A stretch of DNA of 57,711 nt from Flavobacteriales bacterium UBA972 (GTDB taxonomy: Bacteria; Bacteroidota; Bacteroidia; Flavobacteriales; Schleiferiaceae). The notes beneath the pieces are model-generated. The model did no database searches, was not told the DNA's origin, and saw only the letters and a list, made by a program, of their open reading frames with translations. The translations under genes and the position numbers were made by a program. The stretch is from positions 33,659 to 91,369 of the forward strand of contig DBBY01000011.1 of assembly GCA_002292855.1 (NCBI GenBank), in the 5' to 3' direction. This document shows positions 36,001 to 43,346 of the stretch, piece after piece (the stretch's first letter is position 1; every line of letters starts with the position of its first letter).

Positions 36001-37091
36001 GCTGGCAGTTTAGAAATCCAAGTGGGGCCCTAGTGCACAGTGAGGCAACGGGCGGAGCAAACCTAACTACTGGGATTAAGTACACCGGAACGGCAGACTG
36101 CTCCAATCCCTGCCCGCCGCCAGTAGCAGCCTTCACCAGCACGGCAACAGGCCTTTCGGTGTTGTTCGACGCGGCAACTTCCGTGGGTTCCATTGTGAGC
36201 CAGGCATGGGACTTCGGCTCGGGCGCAACGGGCACCGGCCTAAACCCGAGCCATACGTTTGCGACCTTTGGCACCTACCCAATCTCGCTAATTGTTACCG
36301 ACGGGTGCGGCCAATCCGACACGCTGGTGCAGTCCATCAACGTGTGCACGGGCGGACTGGGTTCGGTCGGACACAGTGCCAATGGACTGGTAGTGAATTT
36401 TACGGGGCCAAGCGATCCGGCCCAGTTTACATCCATCAGCTGGACCTTTGGGGATGGAAACTCTTCAGCGAGTGCCAACCCGACCCACACCTATACCGCG
36501 GGAGGCACGTACAGCGTAATTCTCACGGCTACTGACATTTGCGGCAACACCTACAGCCAAACGCTTTCGGTGGTTGCTTGCTCCAAGCCGATTGCTTACT
36601 TCACCTTCCGGATTTTAAGTTCCAACGGCAGTGGAATGACCGTAGAGTTTGACGCGAGCAATTCCGTGGACGCGGTAGCCTACACCTGGGTTTGGGGAGA
36701 CGGCAGCGCGGGCAGCGGTGGCCCAATTCTCAATCATACCTATCCGGTGGCGCAGCTTGGCTACAACGTGCGTTTAATAGTGCAGTCCAACTGCGGCACC
36801 ACCGATACCATTTTTCATAGGCTGACCGAGTTGGGTTCGCCCGAAGTTCGGCCCGAAGACGCGAGCTGGTTCCCCAATCCTGTGCGTTCTGGTTCTCACA
36901 TTAGCTACTCCAGTCAAGGGTCTGAGACTCCAGCATTCTGCCTGTGGTATGCCTTTGACGGCCGACTGCTCAAGGAAGTTCCTGTGGTTGACGGCCGGGT
37001 TCAAGTGCCGACTTTATCGCCGGGAATTTACTGGTTGGTCTGGAATGCGCAGCATTCGCTGCAGCGCATACCAATTGCCATTATTGACTAG
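33084..37091 (+). CDS. Giant surface protein: MAM-like, Fn3 and PKD modules, type A sorting domain
   Basis: 1335 residues with a signal peptide (about 1-25). Three MAM/choice-of-anchor-J-like modules start near residues 30, 325 and 600; each has a GPS-DHT-G-Y motif and ends in IDD(V/F)S. Each is followed by an Fn3-like domain (TANSIQLNWTTGGATNWRVE). Near 889-1005 lies a beta-sandwich (LQDNFGDGWKSNP), then three PKD domains (SWTFGDGNSSASANPTHTY). The last 80 residues (WFPNPVRSG...SPGIYWLVW) are a type A type IX sorting domain. Probably a cell-surface adhesin; no catalytic site is seen. ATG 33084 follows a TAACTTTC box with a 5-base gap. Confidence 0.9.
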   Translation: MKGTLLFRLSAFAILTVFGFRSLEGQVITAPWSEAFTGVAIGTPAYNAASSIPLGWTRTPSTTGGNFGTSAYWWGGGQGPTHTRAGGGLTGPSADHTSGTGGYVYVESSGGAGNSVASLVSPPISTVGIASPELIFWRHQYGTTMGLLRVFIRSYNPAAPSAPWDTLHVGSNANLGDAWNRVAITLPTAYLNDTLELRFQMNKPAGGGGPFNNNQLGDLAIDDVSIAQRVTCPSPTALSATRLTANSIQLNWTTGGATNWRVEYGPAGFTNGAGTKINAGTNPFTVSGLNPITSYEFRVKDSCSATDVSPWSARASAMTDCGPIASPWLENFDGPNWVTSPAPQAFGAIDTCWSRPSGANYWWRPNSGPTQTGLLANATGPSADHTTGSGKYVHGEALNGSGVAILRSPNVLLAGLITPELRFYYHQFGAQIDSLVVKVYRNGAETREWGNNQQTASPTAPWSEAVVSLASYLPDTVQVRWYAYRSPSNNNRVDVAIDDVSIANVPACAKPLGLTVTATTQTTGVMTWNPTGAGTFEVRYGALGQVPFSGTTVTASTNPFTLTGLSAGTVYAVSVRKVCSATLQSAWSTIDTLITLCGVVSAPYVENFEVGFERGPAAGQFWNQNSTVGPCWVRTPLSSPAPPVYHWGGGQGATPTPNTGPSNDHTTGLGKYVYTEAGFGNPAGSVRIAYLTSPQILLSGLTAPEIRFWYHMQGTTIGSLTVEVQTGSVASPFVALDSIVGGQANAWLERVVSLSAYVNQTVRIRFKARTNASGPPPNSSSSTLADIAIDDFSVKNAPPCPPPTALSATALTATTASVSFTNSATGSAVLEYGPVGFTPGSGTLVSTTSNPHILTGLTQGQSYQVYVFDSCAGGLTSSSFGPVSFSTFNCPNGCVYTLKLQDNFGDGWKSNPAGNYHRMEVIVNSDTTSYTILDVLPGNVDTVANFTITVCDNDDIKLRFVAANNGNWSNECGWQFRNPSGALVHSEATGGANLTTGIKYTGTADCSNPCPPPVAAFTSTATGLSVLFDAATSVGSIVSQAWDFGSGATGTGLNPSHTFATFGTYPISLIVTDGCGQSDTLVQSINVCTGGLGSVGHSANGLVVNFTGPSDPAQFTSISWTFGDGNSSASANPTHTYTAGGTYSVILTATDICGNTYSQTLSVVACSKPIAYFTFRILSSNGSGMTVEFDASNSVDAVAYTWVWGDGSAGSGGPILNHTYPVAQLGYNVRLIVQSNCGTTDTIFHRLTELGSPEVRPEDASWFPNPVRSGSHISYSSQGSETPAFCLWYAFDGRLLKEVPVVDGRVQVPTLSPGIYWLVWNAQHSLQRIPIAIID

Positions 37092-37099
37092 TACTTTTG
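37092..37099 (+). promoter_or_regulatory. -7 box (TACTTTTG) for the TerC gene
   Basis: A perfect TAnnTTTG starting on the base after the stop codon of the giant gene and ending 4 bases before ATG 37104. Confidence 0.5.
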
Positions 37100-37103
37100 C
37101 TCC

Positions 37104-37814
37104 ATGGAGCTCGCCTTAGCCTTTTTGACCCTGACCTTTTTGGAGGTTGTTCTGGGTGTGGATAACATCATATTCATTAGCATCTTAACCAATAAGCTTC
37201 CCGGCGAAATTCGCAAGAAGGCCCGCAGGTTGGGTATAGCACTAGCCTTAGTCTTTAGGATCTTGATGCTGTTGTCGATAACGTGGATCATGGGCTTTCA
37301 AGAAGCCTTGTTTCAAATCAAGGACCATCCGGTTAGCGGTAGGGATTTAGTGCTCTTCGCCGGAGGGGTATTTTTGCTCTGGAAGGCAACCAAAGAGATC
37401 TATGAGATCATGGAAGCAGGGGGTGCCAAGCACGGTCAAGATACCAATGTGGCCAAGAGTTTTGCAGGAATAATTGTGCAAATTGCCTTACTTGATATCG
37501 TTTTTAGTTTTGATTCCATCCTTACCGCAATTGGTATGACCGATAATTTGCAAATCATGATTGCTGCAATAGTCGTGGCCATGTTTGTGATGCTTCAGTT
37601 CAGCGGGCCCGTTTCTAAGGTCATTGAAAAGCACCCGTCGCTTCAAATTTTGGCTCTTGCCTTTTTGATACTTATCGGCTTCATGCTGGTAGCCGAATCG
37701 GCTGGCTACCATATGCCTAAGGGATACATTTATATGGCCGTGGGCTTTTCTCTGGCGGTTGAGTGGCTCAACATTCGCGGCGGAATGCGCAAGGGTCCCC
37801 AGGATACGAAGTAG
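37104..37814 (+). CDS. TerC-family membrane protein
   Basis: 236 residues, about seven membrane helices. Both TerC motifs with membrane acidic residues are present: LEVVLGVDNIIFISIL (14-29) and LLDIVFSFDSILTAIGM (about 129-145). TerC/Alx family proteins handle metal ions, notably manganese efflux coupled to metalation of exported proteins; tellurite resistance is the older name. Parts of the gene look more AT-rich than its neighbours. It has its own -7 box and a hairpin after its stop, so it may be a single-gene unit. Confidence 0.92.
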   Translation: MELALAFLTLTFLEVVLGVDNIIFISILTNKLPGEIRKKARRLGIALALVFRILMLLSITWIMGFQEALFQIKDHPVSGRDLVLFAGGVFLLWKATKEIYEIMEAGGAKHGQDTNVAKSFAGIIVQIALLDIVFSFDSILTAIGMTDNLQIMIAAIVVAMFVMLQFSGPVSKVIEKHPSLQILALAFLILIGFMLVAESAGYHMPKGYIYMAVGFSLAVEWLNIRGGMRKGPQDTK

Positions 37815-37836
37815 GCAAAGGATTACTAATCCTTGC
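37815..37836. terminator. Hairpin between convergent terC and nitroreductase genes
   Basis: GCAAAGGATT / AATCCTTGC with a three-base loop and one bulged A, filling the gap between two convergent stop codons. A T tract is poor on both strands, so function as a bidirectional terminator is uncertain. Confidence 0.45.
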
Positions 37837-37846
37837 GTTTCATAGC

Positions 37847-38632
37847 CTAAACTTCGTGCACAAAAAGGTCGCGGTCAAACCGCACCCGCGGTCCATAGAC
37901 TCCGGTCGAGGCTCGCTTACCGGCTGAGATAACCATGCATATTTGGGCATCCTTTGGGAGATGCAGCAAGCGCTTCACCCGGAGTCCGTCCATGCCTTCC
38001 ATGGGGCAGCTGTCGTAGCCTTGGGCACGGAGGGCGAGCATGAGGGTTCCGCATGCTAGTGCGGTAGACTTCTGGGCCCAGGTCGCCATGCCGCTGCGAG
38101 AGAAAGGTCCGCGCGGAATAGGCTTATAAAGGCCCACTAGAAAGACCCAAAGTGATTTAAACGGACCAAAGATGCCCCATGGCCCCATATTGTAGGCCAA
38201 GGGAACAATTTTGCGGTAGTATTGATAGGCTGCCTTAAGCCGAACCTTGCGGCTCTCGTCAAACTTGGCCAGCATGAGGGCATTGGTCAGGCGCCAGCGG
38301 TCTGGGCGGGCAACGGCCACGACGAGTTCTTGGGCGGTTCGCGCCGCGGGTTGGTTGAGGCAGTACTCCACGAGTTTGGCTTTTTTCTCGGCATCGCGGA
38401 CCCAATAAAATTCCCATGCCTGGAGGTTGCTCGAGTTCGGTGCAAGCAGGGCCAAGCGAAGGCACTCGCGCATAACTTCCTCGGGTATGGCGTCTTTGGT
38501 AAAAATCCGCACGCTCCGGCGGCTCTCTACCACTGCTTTAAACGCTTCTGCGTCTACGTCAATGGCAGGCTCTTGGTAGCCGTGCTTTGGGGCATCTTTA
38601 AAAATATCAACGCTGCTGCTTTCTTTAGCCAT
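37847..38632 (-). CDS. Nitroreductase-family FMN oxidoreductase
   Basis: 261 residues. The FMN-binding start ESRRSVRIFTKDAIPEEVM (about 36-54) with LLAPNSSNLQAWEFYWV, and the later GTLMLALRAQGYDSCPMEGM, place it in the nitroreductase superfamily. Members use NAD(P)H to reduce nitro compounds, quinones or enones; the natural substrate is unknown. A mid-protein insert (about 135-180: YQYYRKIVPLAYNMGPWGIF) is longer than in NfsB-type enzymes and partly hydrophobic, so membrane contact is possible. It diverges from the AlbA_2 gene with 44 bases between. Confidence 0.88.
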   Translation of the reverse strand: MAKESSSVDIFKDAPKHGYQEPAIDVDAEAFKAVVESRRSVRIFTKDAIPEEVMRECLRLALLAPNSSNLQAWEFYWVRDAEKKAKLVEYCLNQPAARTAQELVVAVARPDRWRLTNALMLAKFDESRKVRLKAAYQYYRKIVPLAYNMGPWGIFGPFKSLWVFLVGLYKPIPRGPFSRSGMATWAQKSTALACGTLMLALRAQGYDSCPMEGMDGLRVKRLLHLPKDAQICMVISAGKRASTGVYGPRVRFDRDLFVHEV

Positions 38633-38664
38633 AGGAACCTTTATTACTGGAACAAGTTACGTTC

Positions 38665-38672
38665 TACCTTAG
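38665..38672 (+). promoter_or_regulatory. Candidate -7 box for the AlbA_2 gene
   Basis: TACCTTAG matches TAnnTTTG at five of six positions and ends 4 bases before ATG 38677. The GH92 gene has the same TTAG variant at the same spacing. Confidence 0.4.
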
Positions 38673-38676
38673 TTTC

Positions 38677-39273
38677 ATGCAGCGCGAAGAATCCGGTACG
38701 CTAGAATTTAAGTTGCGCATCGACAGCCAGCAAAAAATCGCAAAAACCCTTGTTGCCTTTGCCAACGGGGAAGGCGGGCGCATCGCAATCGGGGTGCGCG
38801 ACAACGGCTCGGTTGCGGGTTGCAACGTAGAAGAGGAATTTCACATGATTGAGGGTGCTGCACAGCGCTTTACGCGCCCCGAAGTGCCCTGTTCCGCTCA
38901 GCAAGAACGATGGGACGGCAAATTAGTACTCGTGGTGACTGTTCCGCCCTCAGTCCTTCGGCCCCATGAGGCTCAGATTGAAGACAGCGAGCACTGGCTG
39001 GCCTTCGTGCGTCGTGGCGCGGCAAATTTCAAGGCCAATCGGGTGCTGCTTGAAGCCATGTCGCTGCGCTCAAGGGAGGCGGTTCAAGCCAACGAGTTTC
39101 AATTGGATCTTTTGAAGCTGCTTGGTCAAAGTCCTATTAGCGCCTCTGCGCTGGCGAGGGCCTCAAAGCTCCCAATCAGGGAGGTAGAAGACGGGCTCGC
39201 GGTGCTGCTGCACTGGGGGCAAATTCAGGCAATTCCGGTGGAGCAGGGTTGGCGCTACACCGCCCTTGAGTAA
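38677..39273 (+). CDS. AlbA_2 (Schlafen-like) domain protein
   Basis: 198 residues. The N-terminal half is an AlbA_2 domain: SGTLEFKLRID, then KTLVAFANGEGGRIAIGVRDNG with the expected glycine turns. The C-terminal part (about 140-198) looks like a winged helix (LKLLGQSPISASALARASKL). Bacterial members are mostly seen as putative transcription regulators or nucleic-acid-binding proteins; catalytic acidic residues of Schlafen nucleases were not identified. Starts near the divergent nitroreductase, which it could regulate (inference). Confidence 0.85.
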   Translation: MQREESGTLEFKLRIDSQQKIAKTLVAFANGEGGRIAIGVRDNGSVAGCNVEEEFHMIEGAAQRFTRPEVPCSAQQERWDGKLVLVVTVPPSVLRPHEAQIEDSEHWLAFVRRGAANFKANRVLLEAMSLRSREAVQANEFQLDLLKLLGQSPISASALARASKLPIREVEDGLAVLLHWGQIQAIPVEQGWRYTALE

Positions 39274-39296
39274 TGGCTACAAAACAGACCCGGGGG

Positions 39297-39304
39297 TATC
39301 TTTG
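39297..39304 (+). promoter_or_regulatory. -7 box (TATCTTTG) before the leader ORF and membrane protein gene
   Basis: A perfect TAnnTTTG. Transcription would start near 39309-39312, at the ATG of the small ORF at 39311 and about 30 bases before the membrane protein gene. Confidence 0.5.
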
Positions 39305-39310
39305 ATTTTC

Positions 39311-39343
39311 ATGCTGCCAAGACCCTGCATTCGCGTGCAATGA
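39311..39343 (+). CDS. Possible 10-codon leader ORF
   Basis: Reads MLPRPCIRVQ then TGA (39341-39343). The stop overlaps the ATGATG start of the membrane protein gene (39340), the pattern of termination-reinitiation. Its ATG lies 6 bases after a perfect -7 box. Too short for any homology support, so it may be chance. Confidence 0.3.
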   Translation: MLPRPCIRVQ

Positions 39344-40233
39344 TGCCCGATTGGAACCCAACAACCCTTATTGCGCTCGCTGTGGCGGCAGAAACGTTGA
39401 GTTTGTTGCTTTTTGGTCGAGCCAACACCCTTTGGCGAAGTCCCGGGATGACTACCCAGCCCCAGCGTTTTTTACTTATTCGCTCTGCGCTAGCCTTGCT
39501 TTGGGTTCACCTTGGCGCAGCCATACTGGCTCCCGGAGGCCTAGCGGCAAACTACCCCGCACTTAGCCTAGATACATTGCCCCTGCTGGCCTTGGGAATT
39601 CTCGGTGGCCTTGGCCTCCTGTTGTTTGCTCTGAGTATCCGATCCATGCCCGCTCAACTGGTCTTTTTTGGCGGCAGCCTCCACCTGGTCGTGGGCGTTT
39701 TGGTGGGCTGGTTTTTGGGCGAGGCCCTTTCAATTTCTCGCGCTTTTATTATCGGACTCCTTTTGCTGGCCCAACTCACCGTGCTTTGGAATGATCGTTT
39801 TTCTTGGCGCCATTCCTGGGGCAAAGGCAGCCTACTTCCCTTTGCCGTGGGAGCCATTTGGGGCACCTACTTCCCCTTGCTGGGGCTCGCCATCAATCGA
39901 TGGGGTTTTTGGCCCAGCCTGATTGCCTCGGAGTGGGCCGTGATGCTGCTCATGCTGGTTTGGGCCCTTAGTCGGCCCGCAGGCACCTGGCGGGATTCGT
40001 CCATGTGGCGAAGCATGACCGAACAGTCGCTTCTGAGTTCGGTAGGCCAAGCACTCTCGGGCCTTGCCCTTTGGTGGGGCGGAGTCATACTGCACAGCAT
40101 ACTCACGAATTTTAATATTGTGATCAATACCTATGTTTTCAACCTTCGCTTTGGAGAGGCATTAAGGGCGAGGTACCTTTTATACTTTGCCCTCTACATT
40201 GCCTTTGCCGCCGCGCTCGTTTTCAGTTCTTGA
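39340..40233 (+). CDS. DMT/EamA-like membrane protein
   Basis: 297 residues with nine or ten hydrophobic helices (for example TLIALAVAAETLSLLLFG, LPLLALGILGGLGLLLFALS, SLLPFAVGAIWGTYFPLLGL). Size, helix count and the two-half layout suggest the drug/metabolite transporter superfamily (EamA), but no family-specific motif was confirmed. The substrate is unknown. Tandem ATG codons at 39340 and 39343 are possible starts. Followed after 42 bases by a family 2 glycosyltransferase. Confidence 0.7.
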   Translation: MMPDWNPTTLIALAVAAETLSLLLFGRANTLWRSPGMTTQPQRFLLIRSALALLWVHLGAAILAPGGLAANYPALSLDTLPLLALGILGGLGLLLFALSIRSMPAQLVFFGGSLHLVVGVLVGWFLGEALSISRAFIIGLLLLAQLTVLWNDRFSWRHSWGKGSLLPFAVGAIWGTYFPLLGLAINRWGFWPSLIASEWAVMLLMLVWALSRPAGTWRDSSMWRSMTEQSLLSSVGQALSGLALWWGGVILHSILTNFNIVINTYVFNLRFGEALRARYLLYFALYIAFAAALVFSS

Positions 40234-40275
40234 TGGGGTTACCAGCCCAATAATGAGGGCAGCCGGCTGGGATAA

Positions 40276-41076
40276 ATGTTGGGCATGGCTTCTCGACGGC
40301 CTAAATTGCAGGCCGTGAAGCAGGTCACCCTCATCATTCCTACACTCAATGCGGCAGACAGCCTAGCTCGTTGCATTGATTCCTGCCGCGGACTCTACGA
40401 CGAGCTGCTCCTGGTCGACTCTCTGTCGACCGACGCGACCTGCACCATTGCCGAGGGCATGGGTGCGCGAATCATCGCTAGGGAATACGAGAATTCCGCA
40501 TCACAAAAGAATTGGGCGATTCCGCAGGCGTCCCACCCTTGGATATTGCTGCTCGACGCAGACGAATGGCTAAGCCCTGAGTTGCACGCTGAAATTGCGG
40601 CATGGCGCGCGAGTTCGGCAGCCGATCCGCACGACGGCTACTGGATCTACCGGGCCAACCACTTCCTCGGACGGCGCGTGCATTTTTCGGGATGGCAGGG
40701 CGATAAGGTTATTCGCCTCTTTCAGCGCGACCGTTGCCGCTACGCGCCTAAGCAAGTCCATTCTGAAATTGAGGCTGCGGGATCCTTCGGGCGATTGAAG
40801 CACCGCATGAACCACAACACCTTCGTGGATTTGCCCTCCTGGGAGGCCAAGCTTCGCCGCTACGCCGAGTGGCAGGCGGGCGACTACGATGCGCGCACTC
40901 CGCACATCACGCCCTACCACACGGTACTTAAGCCGGCCTGGCGGTTTTTCAAGCACTTTGTGCTTCGGGGCGGAATTCTCGACGGCTATGTAGGCTACAA
41001 AGTATCCGCATACGCCGCATGGGCCGTGTGGTTGCGCTACGACGTGCTTCGCCGTCGCCGCACGAGCCGCGTATAG
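40276..41076 (+). CDS. Glycosyltransferase family 2 (WaaE/KdtX-like)
   Basis: 266 residues. The GT-A core shows TLIIPTLNAADSLARCIDS, then LLLVDSLSTDAT and the metal motif LLLDADEWLSPEL (DAD). Downstream HFSGW, DKVIRLFQRD and VHSEIEAAGSFGRLKHRMNH resemble the WaaE/LgtF group, which adds hexoses to lipopolysaccharide core. The linkage is not predictable here. ATG 40276 or 40285 could be the start. A C-terminal basic tail (RYDVLRRRRTSRV) may bind the membrane. Convergent with CotH, 4 bases between stops. Confidence 0.88.
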   Translation: MLGMASRRPKLQAVKQVTLIIPTLNAADSLARCIDSCRGLYDELLLVDSLSTDATCTIAEGMGARIIAREYENSASQKNWAIPQASHPWILLLDADEWLSPELHAEIAAWRASSAADPHDGYWIYRANHFLGRRVHFSGWQGDKVIRLFQRDRCRYAPKQVHSEIEAAGSFGRLKHRMNHNTFVDLPSWEAKLRRYAEWQAGDYDARTPHITPYHTVLKPAWRFFKHFVLRGGILDGYVGYKVSAYAAWAVWLRYDVLRRRRTSRV

Positions 41077-41080
41077 TCGG

Positions 41081-43330
41081 TTACTCGTGCTTCAGCACCT
41101 TGATGGTTTGGCCATTGCTGCAGTGCAGAATGCGCAGACCGGGCGCTCCTGCGTCCGAATGCCGAATCGTCCCACCAGCCTCAATTCGGTGCTGCCCAAG
41201 AAGCTGCCCGTAGGCGTTGAATACGGTTACGACGAGTTCTGTGGCGCCCGAATTCACCAGGGACAACGCTGAAGCAAAGGGGTTGGGGTAGGCGAGCAGC
41301 CCAGCAGGCAGAATGGCCTCAGTCGCGTTTAATACTCCGGAGTTGGCTCCATTGGGGCTTGAGTGCTGGTCAAACACGACCCAGGTAAAGGCGTCGTCGT
41401 AGCGTCTGCCAAAGGACTGATCGGGCATCAGGGGCGGGAGCCGTACCTCATCAAGCTGCACCCAGCTGCCGTTCGATTGGGCATTCAAGGCCAAACCCTC
41501 GCCGTCTTTGTCCAGTTTAAAGTCGAGTGACCGGGTGAAGCCGGTTCCGCCCGCAGCCCAAAAAAGGAGGCGCCCGTTGGCGGGAATGCTGTGGCCGTAG
41601 AGGGAAGCTTTGCCGGGATTCGCAGAGTTGTCGCTCAAAAAGAGCCCGTTGAGGCTCACGGGGCTCGAGCTTGGATTGCGCAACTCAATCCAGTCCTCGC
41701 GCGAACCGTTTGGAGCGACCGGGCCCGTGGCATTGTCGCTGCAGGCCTCGTTAATCAGCACGTTGGGTTGCGCGTAGGTGGCCCAAAAGGTCGGGTTGCA
41801 GGGAGCTGAAGTGGACGCGTTTTGGTCGTCGGTTGCGGTCACATAGTAGGTGATTCCGCCCACGCTCGCCGGAACCAAGCCCCCATAAAGTCGGTCGCCC
41901 GCGAGCTCGTCGCCGTGGGTTCCGTCGTCAAAGAGGGTCAGGGATTGCCACGAACCACCATTCGGCTGATAGTGAAGCATTACGTTGGGTGTGGACTCGT
42001 CCCAGACTTCGACTTGCACCGGAATCGCACCAATGCCCCCATGGCCCGACAGGCGAGGGGTAAACACGATAGGCTCCCCATTGCCAGTAGGCACTTGACT
42101 CGAGGTAGCGGCGATGCGCGAGGTCATGAAGGGATGGATTCCTGATTTGACGTGGGCGCCTGCAGCGACGTCCAGGGCGTTCCAAAAGTCCAGCGAATCG
42201 TAGCCGTAGTCCATGGTGCGGTACAGGTCTTCTTCGACAAACGGAGCCAATTGGGCCCTCAATGCTTCGTTCCGGTTGCGCCATGCGGCGGACCCGGCAA
42301 GGGTTCCGAATTCGTGGAGAAACAGCTTCAAACGCCGTTGAGCCTCGGGATTGCTGAGGATTTTGGTGTAGAGCGGGTAGGTTCCGAACTGAAACGGCGA
42401 CCGCGTCGCCCAGTTGATGTTGAACCAGTCCACACCGAACGTATTGTCGGCATCGTAGGAGATGAATTCCATCAGGCCGCTTGCAGGGTCTTCGTAGAGG
42501 TAGAAGTTGTTTTTGTTGAACGAATGGTTGTCCCAGTGGCCCGTGGTGACCTCCCAGGCCAGCCATTTTAAGTAGCTGTTGACGTTGAACACCGAGTCCA
42601 GGGCGCACAGCGCCTGAGTGCTCGTCGTGGCGTGTAGGGCGGTTACAAAGCGCGCAAGCCCGCTGTAGTTGTTGGCTGTTTCGTTGGTTTTAAGCTCGTA
42701 GACCCGCCTTCCGCCCGACATGAGCTTGTAGCTGTTGGGGTCTGTGCCCAAGTTGGCCAAATCTGCTGGCCACAGGCATTTATACAGGTTTCCGGCGTCA
42801 CGGGCATAGCGGTGCTCGACGTAGTCGTCGTTCATGTGCTCAATGTTGGCGTATAGCCCAAACGGCTGGCCGTTGATAAACAGTCGAACGTGGTTTACGC
42901 GCGGAGCCGGCATGCCGGCATCCTGAGCCAGTTCCCAGGCAATTCGGGCACGTTTGATGCTCGGGTCGTTGTGCTCTCCGTTGAGGTTGAGGTCTTTGAC
43001 GCCCTGAACTCGTGCACCGGACACAAAGCTGTTGAACGAAATTTTAAAAGACTTTTTGGCACTGGTGCGCGAGGTGTTTCCCCTAAGGCGAAATCCGACC
43101 TCGATGCCCGAAAGACTCAAGCCCGGGGCGGTAAAGGCAAAGGTTGCGTGGTACTCGTAGTCGCTCGTGACGTTCGCAAAAATGGCGGCCAGGCTGTCGG
43201 CCGGAATCGCAATGTCGATGCGCGGAACGACGTCGGTGCGGTACAGGCCATTGTCAGGCGGACTTGGGTAGCGCTGCGCCCAAGCAGAGTCCGCCAGAAA
43301 AAGACCTAAAAGAACAAGTAGTCTGTTCAT
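41081..43330 (-). CDS. CotH-family kinase-like exported protein with lamin-tail and type IX sorting domains
   Basis: 749 residues with a signal peptide (ending about AWA-Q). The CotH kinase-like domain (about 30-400) has FRLRGNTSRTSAKKSFKISF, LNLNGEHNDPSIKRARIAWE and ISYDADNTFG. A beta segment (about 405-500) and a lamin-tail domain (about 515-620: VLINEACSDN, REDWIELRNP) follow. The end (AYPNPFASALSL, last 75 residues) is a type A sorting domain. CotH proteins phosphorylate spore-coat proteins in Bacillus; in Bacteroidota the substrate is unknown. Starts 16 bases after the GH92 stop in the same operon. Confidence 0.9.
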   Translation of the reverse strand: MNRLLVLLGLFLADSAWAQRYPSPPDNGLYRTDVVPRIDIAIPADSLAAIFANVTSDYEYHATFAFTAPGLSLSGIEVGFRLRGNTSRTSAKKSFKISFNSFVSGARVQGVKDLNLNGEHNDPSIKRARIAWELAQDAGMPAPRVNHVRLFINGQPFGLYANIEHMNDDYVEHRYARDAGNLYKCLWPADLANLGTDPNSYKLMSGGRRVYELKTNETANNYSGLARFVTALHATTSTQALCALDSVFNVNSYLKWLAWEVTTGHWDNHSFNKNNFYLYEDPASGLMEFISYDADNTFGVDWFNINWATRSPFQFGTYPLYTKILSNPEAQRRLKLFLHEFGTLAGSAAWRNRNEALRAQLAPFVEEDLYRTMDYGYDSLDFWNALDVAAGAHVKSGIHPFMTSRIAATSSQVPTGNGEPIVFTPRLSGHGGIGAIPVQVEVWDESTPNVMLHYQPNGGSWQSLTLFDDGTHGDELAGDRLYGGLVPASVGGITYYVTATDDQNASTSAPCNPTFWATYAQPNVLINEACSDNATGPVAPNGSREDWIELRNPSSSPVSLNGLFLSDNSANPGKASLYGHSIPANGRLLFWAAGGTGFTRSLDFKLDKDGEGLALNAQSNGSWVQLDEVRLPPLMPDQSFGRRYDDAFTWVVFDQHSSPNGANSGVLNATEAILPAGLLAYPNPFASALSLVNSGATELVVTVFNAYGQLLGQHRIEAGGTIRHSDAGAPGLRILHCSNGQTIKVLKHE

Positions 43331-43346
43331 TATCTAAAGGCGCGAC

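Noticed and set aside
40234..40275. Possible hairpin CCAGCC...GGCTGG before the glycosyltransferase
   Set aside because: The loop is long, no T run follows, and the short palindrome CAGCCGGCTG is easily formed in GC-rich DNA.
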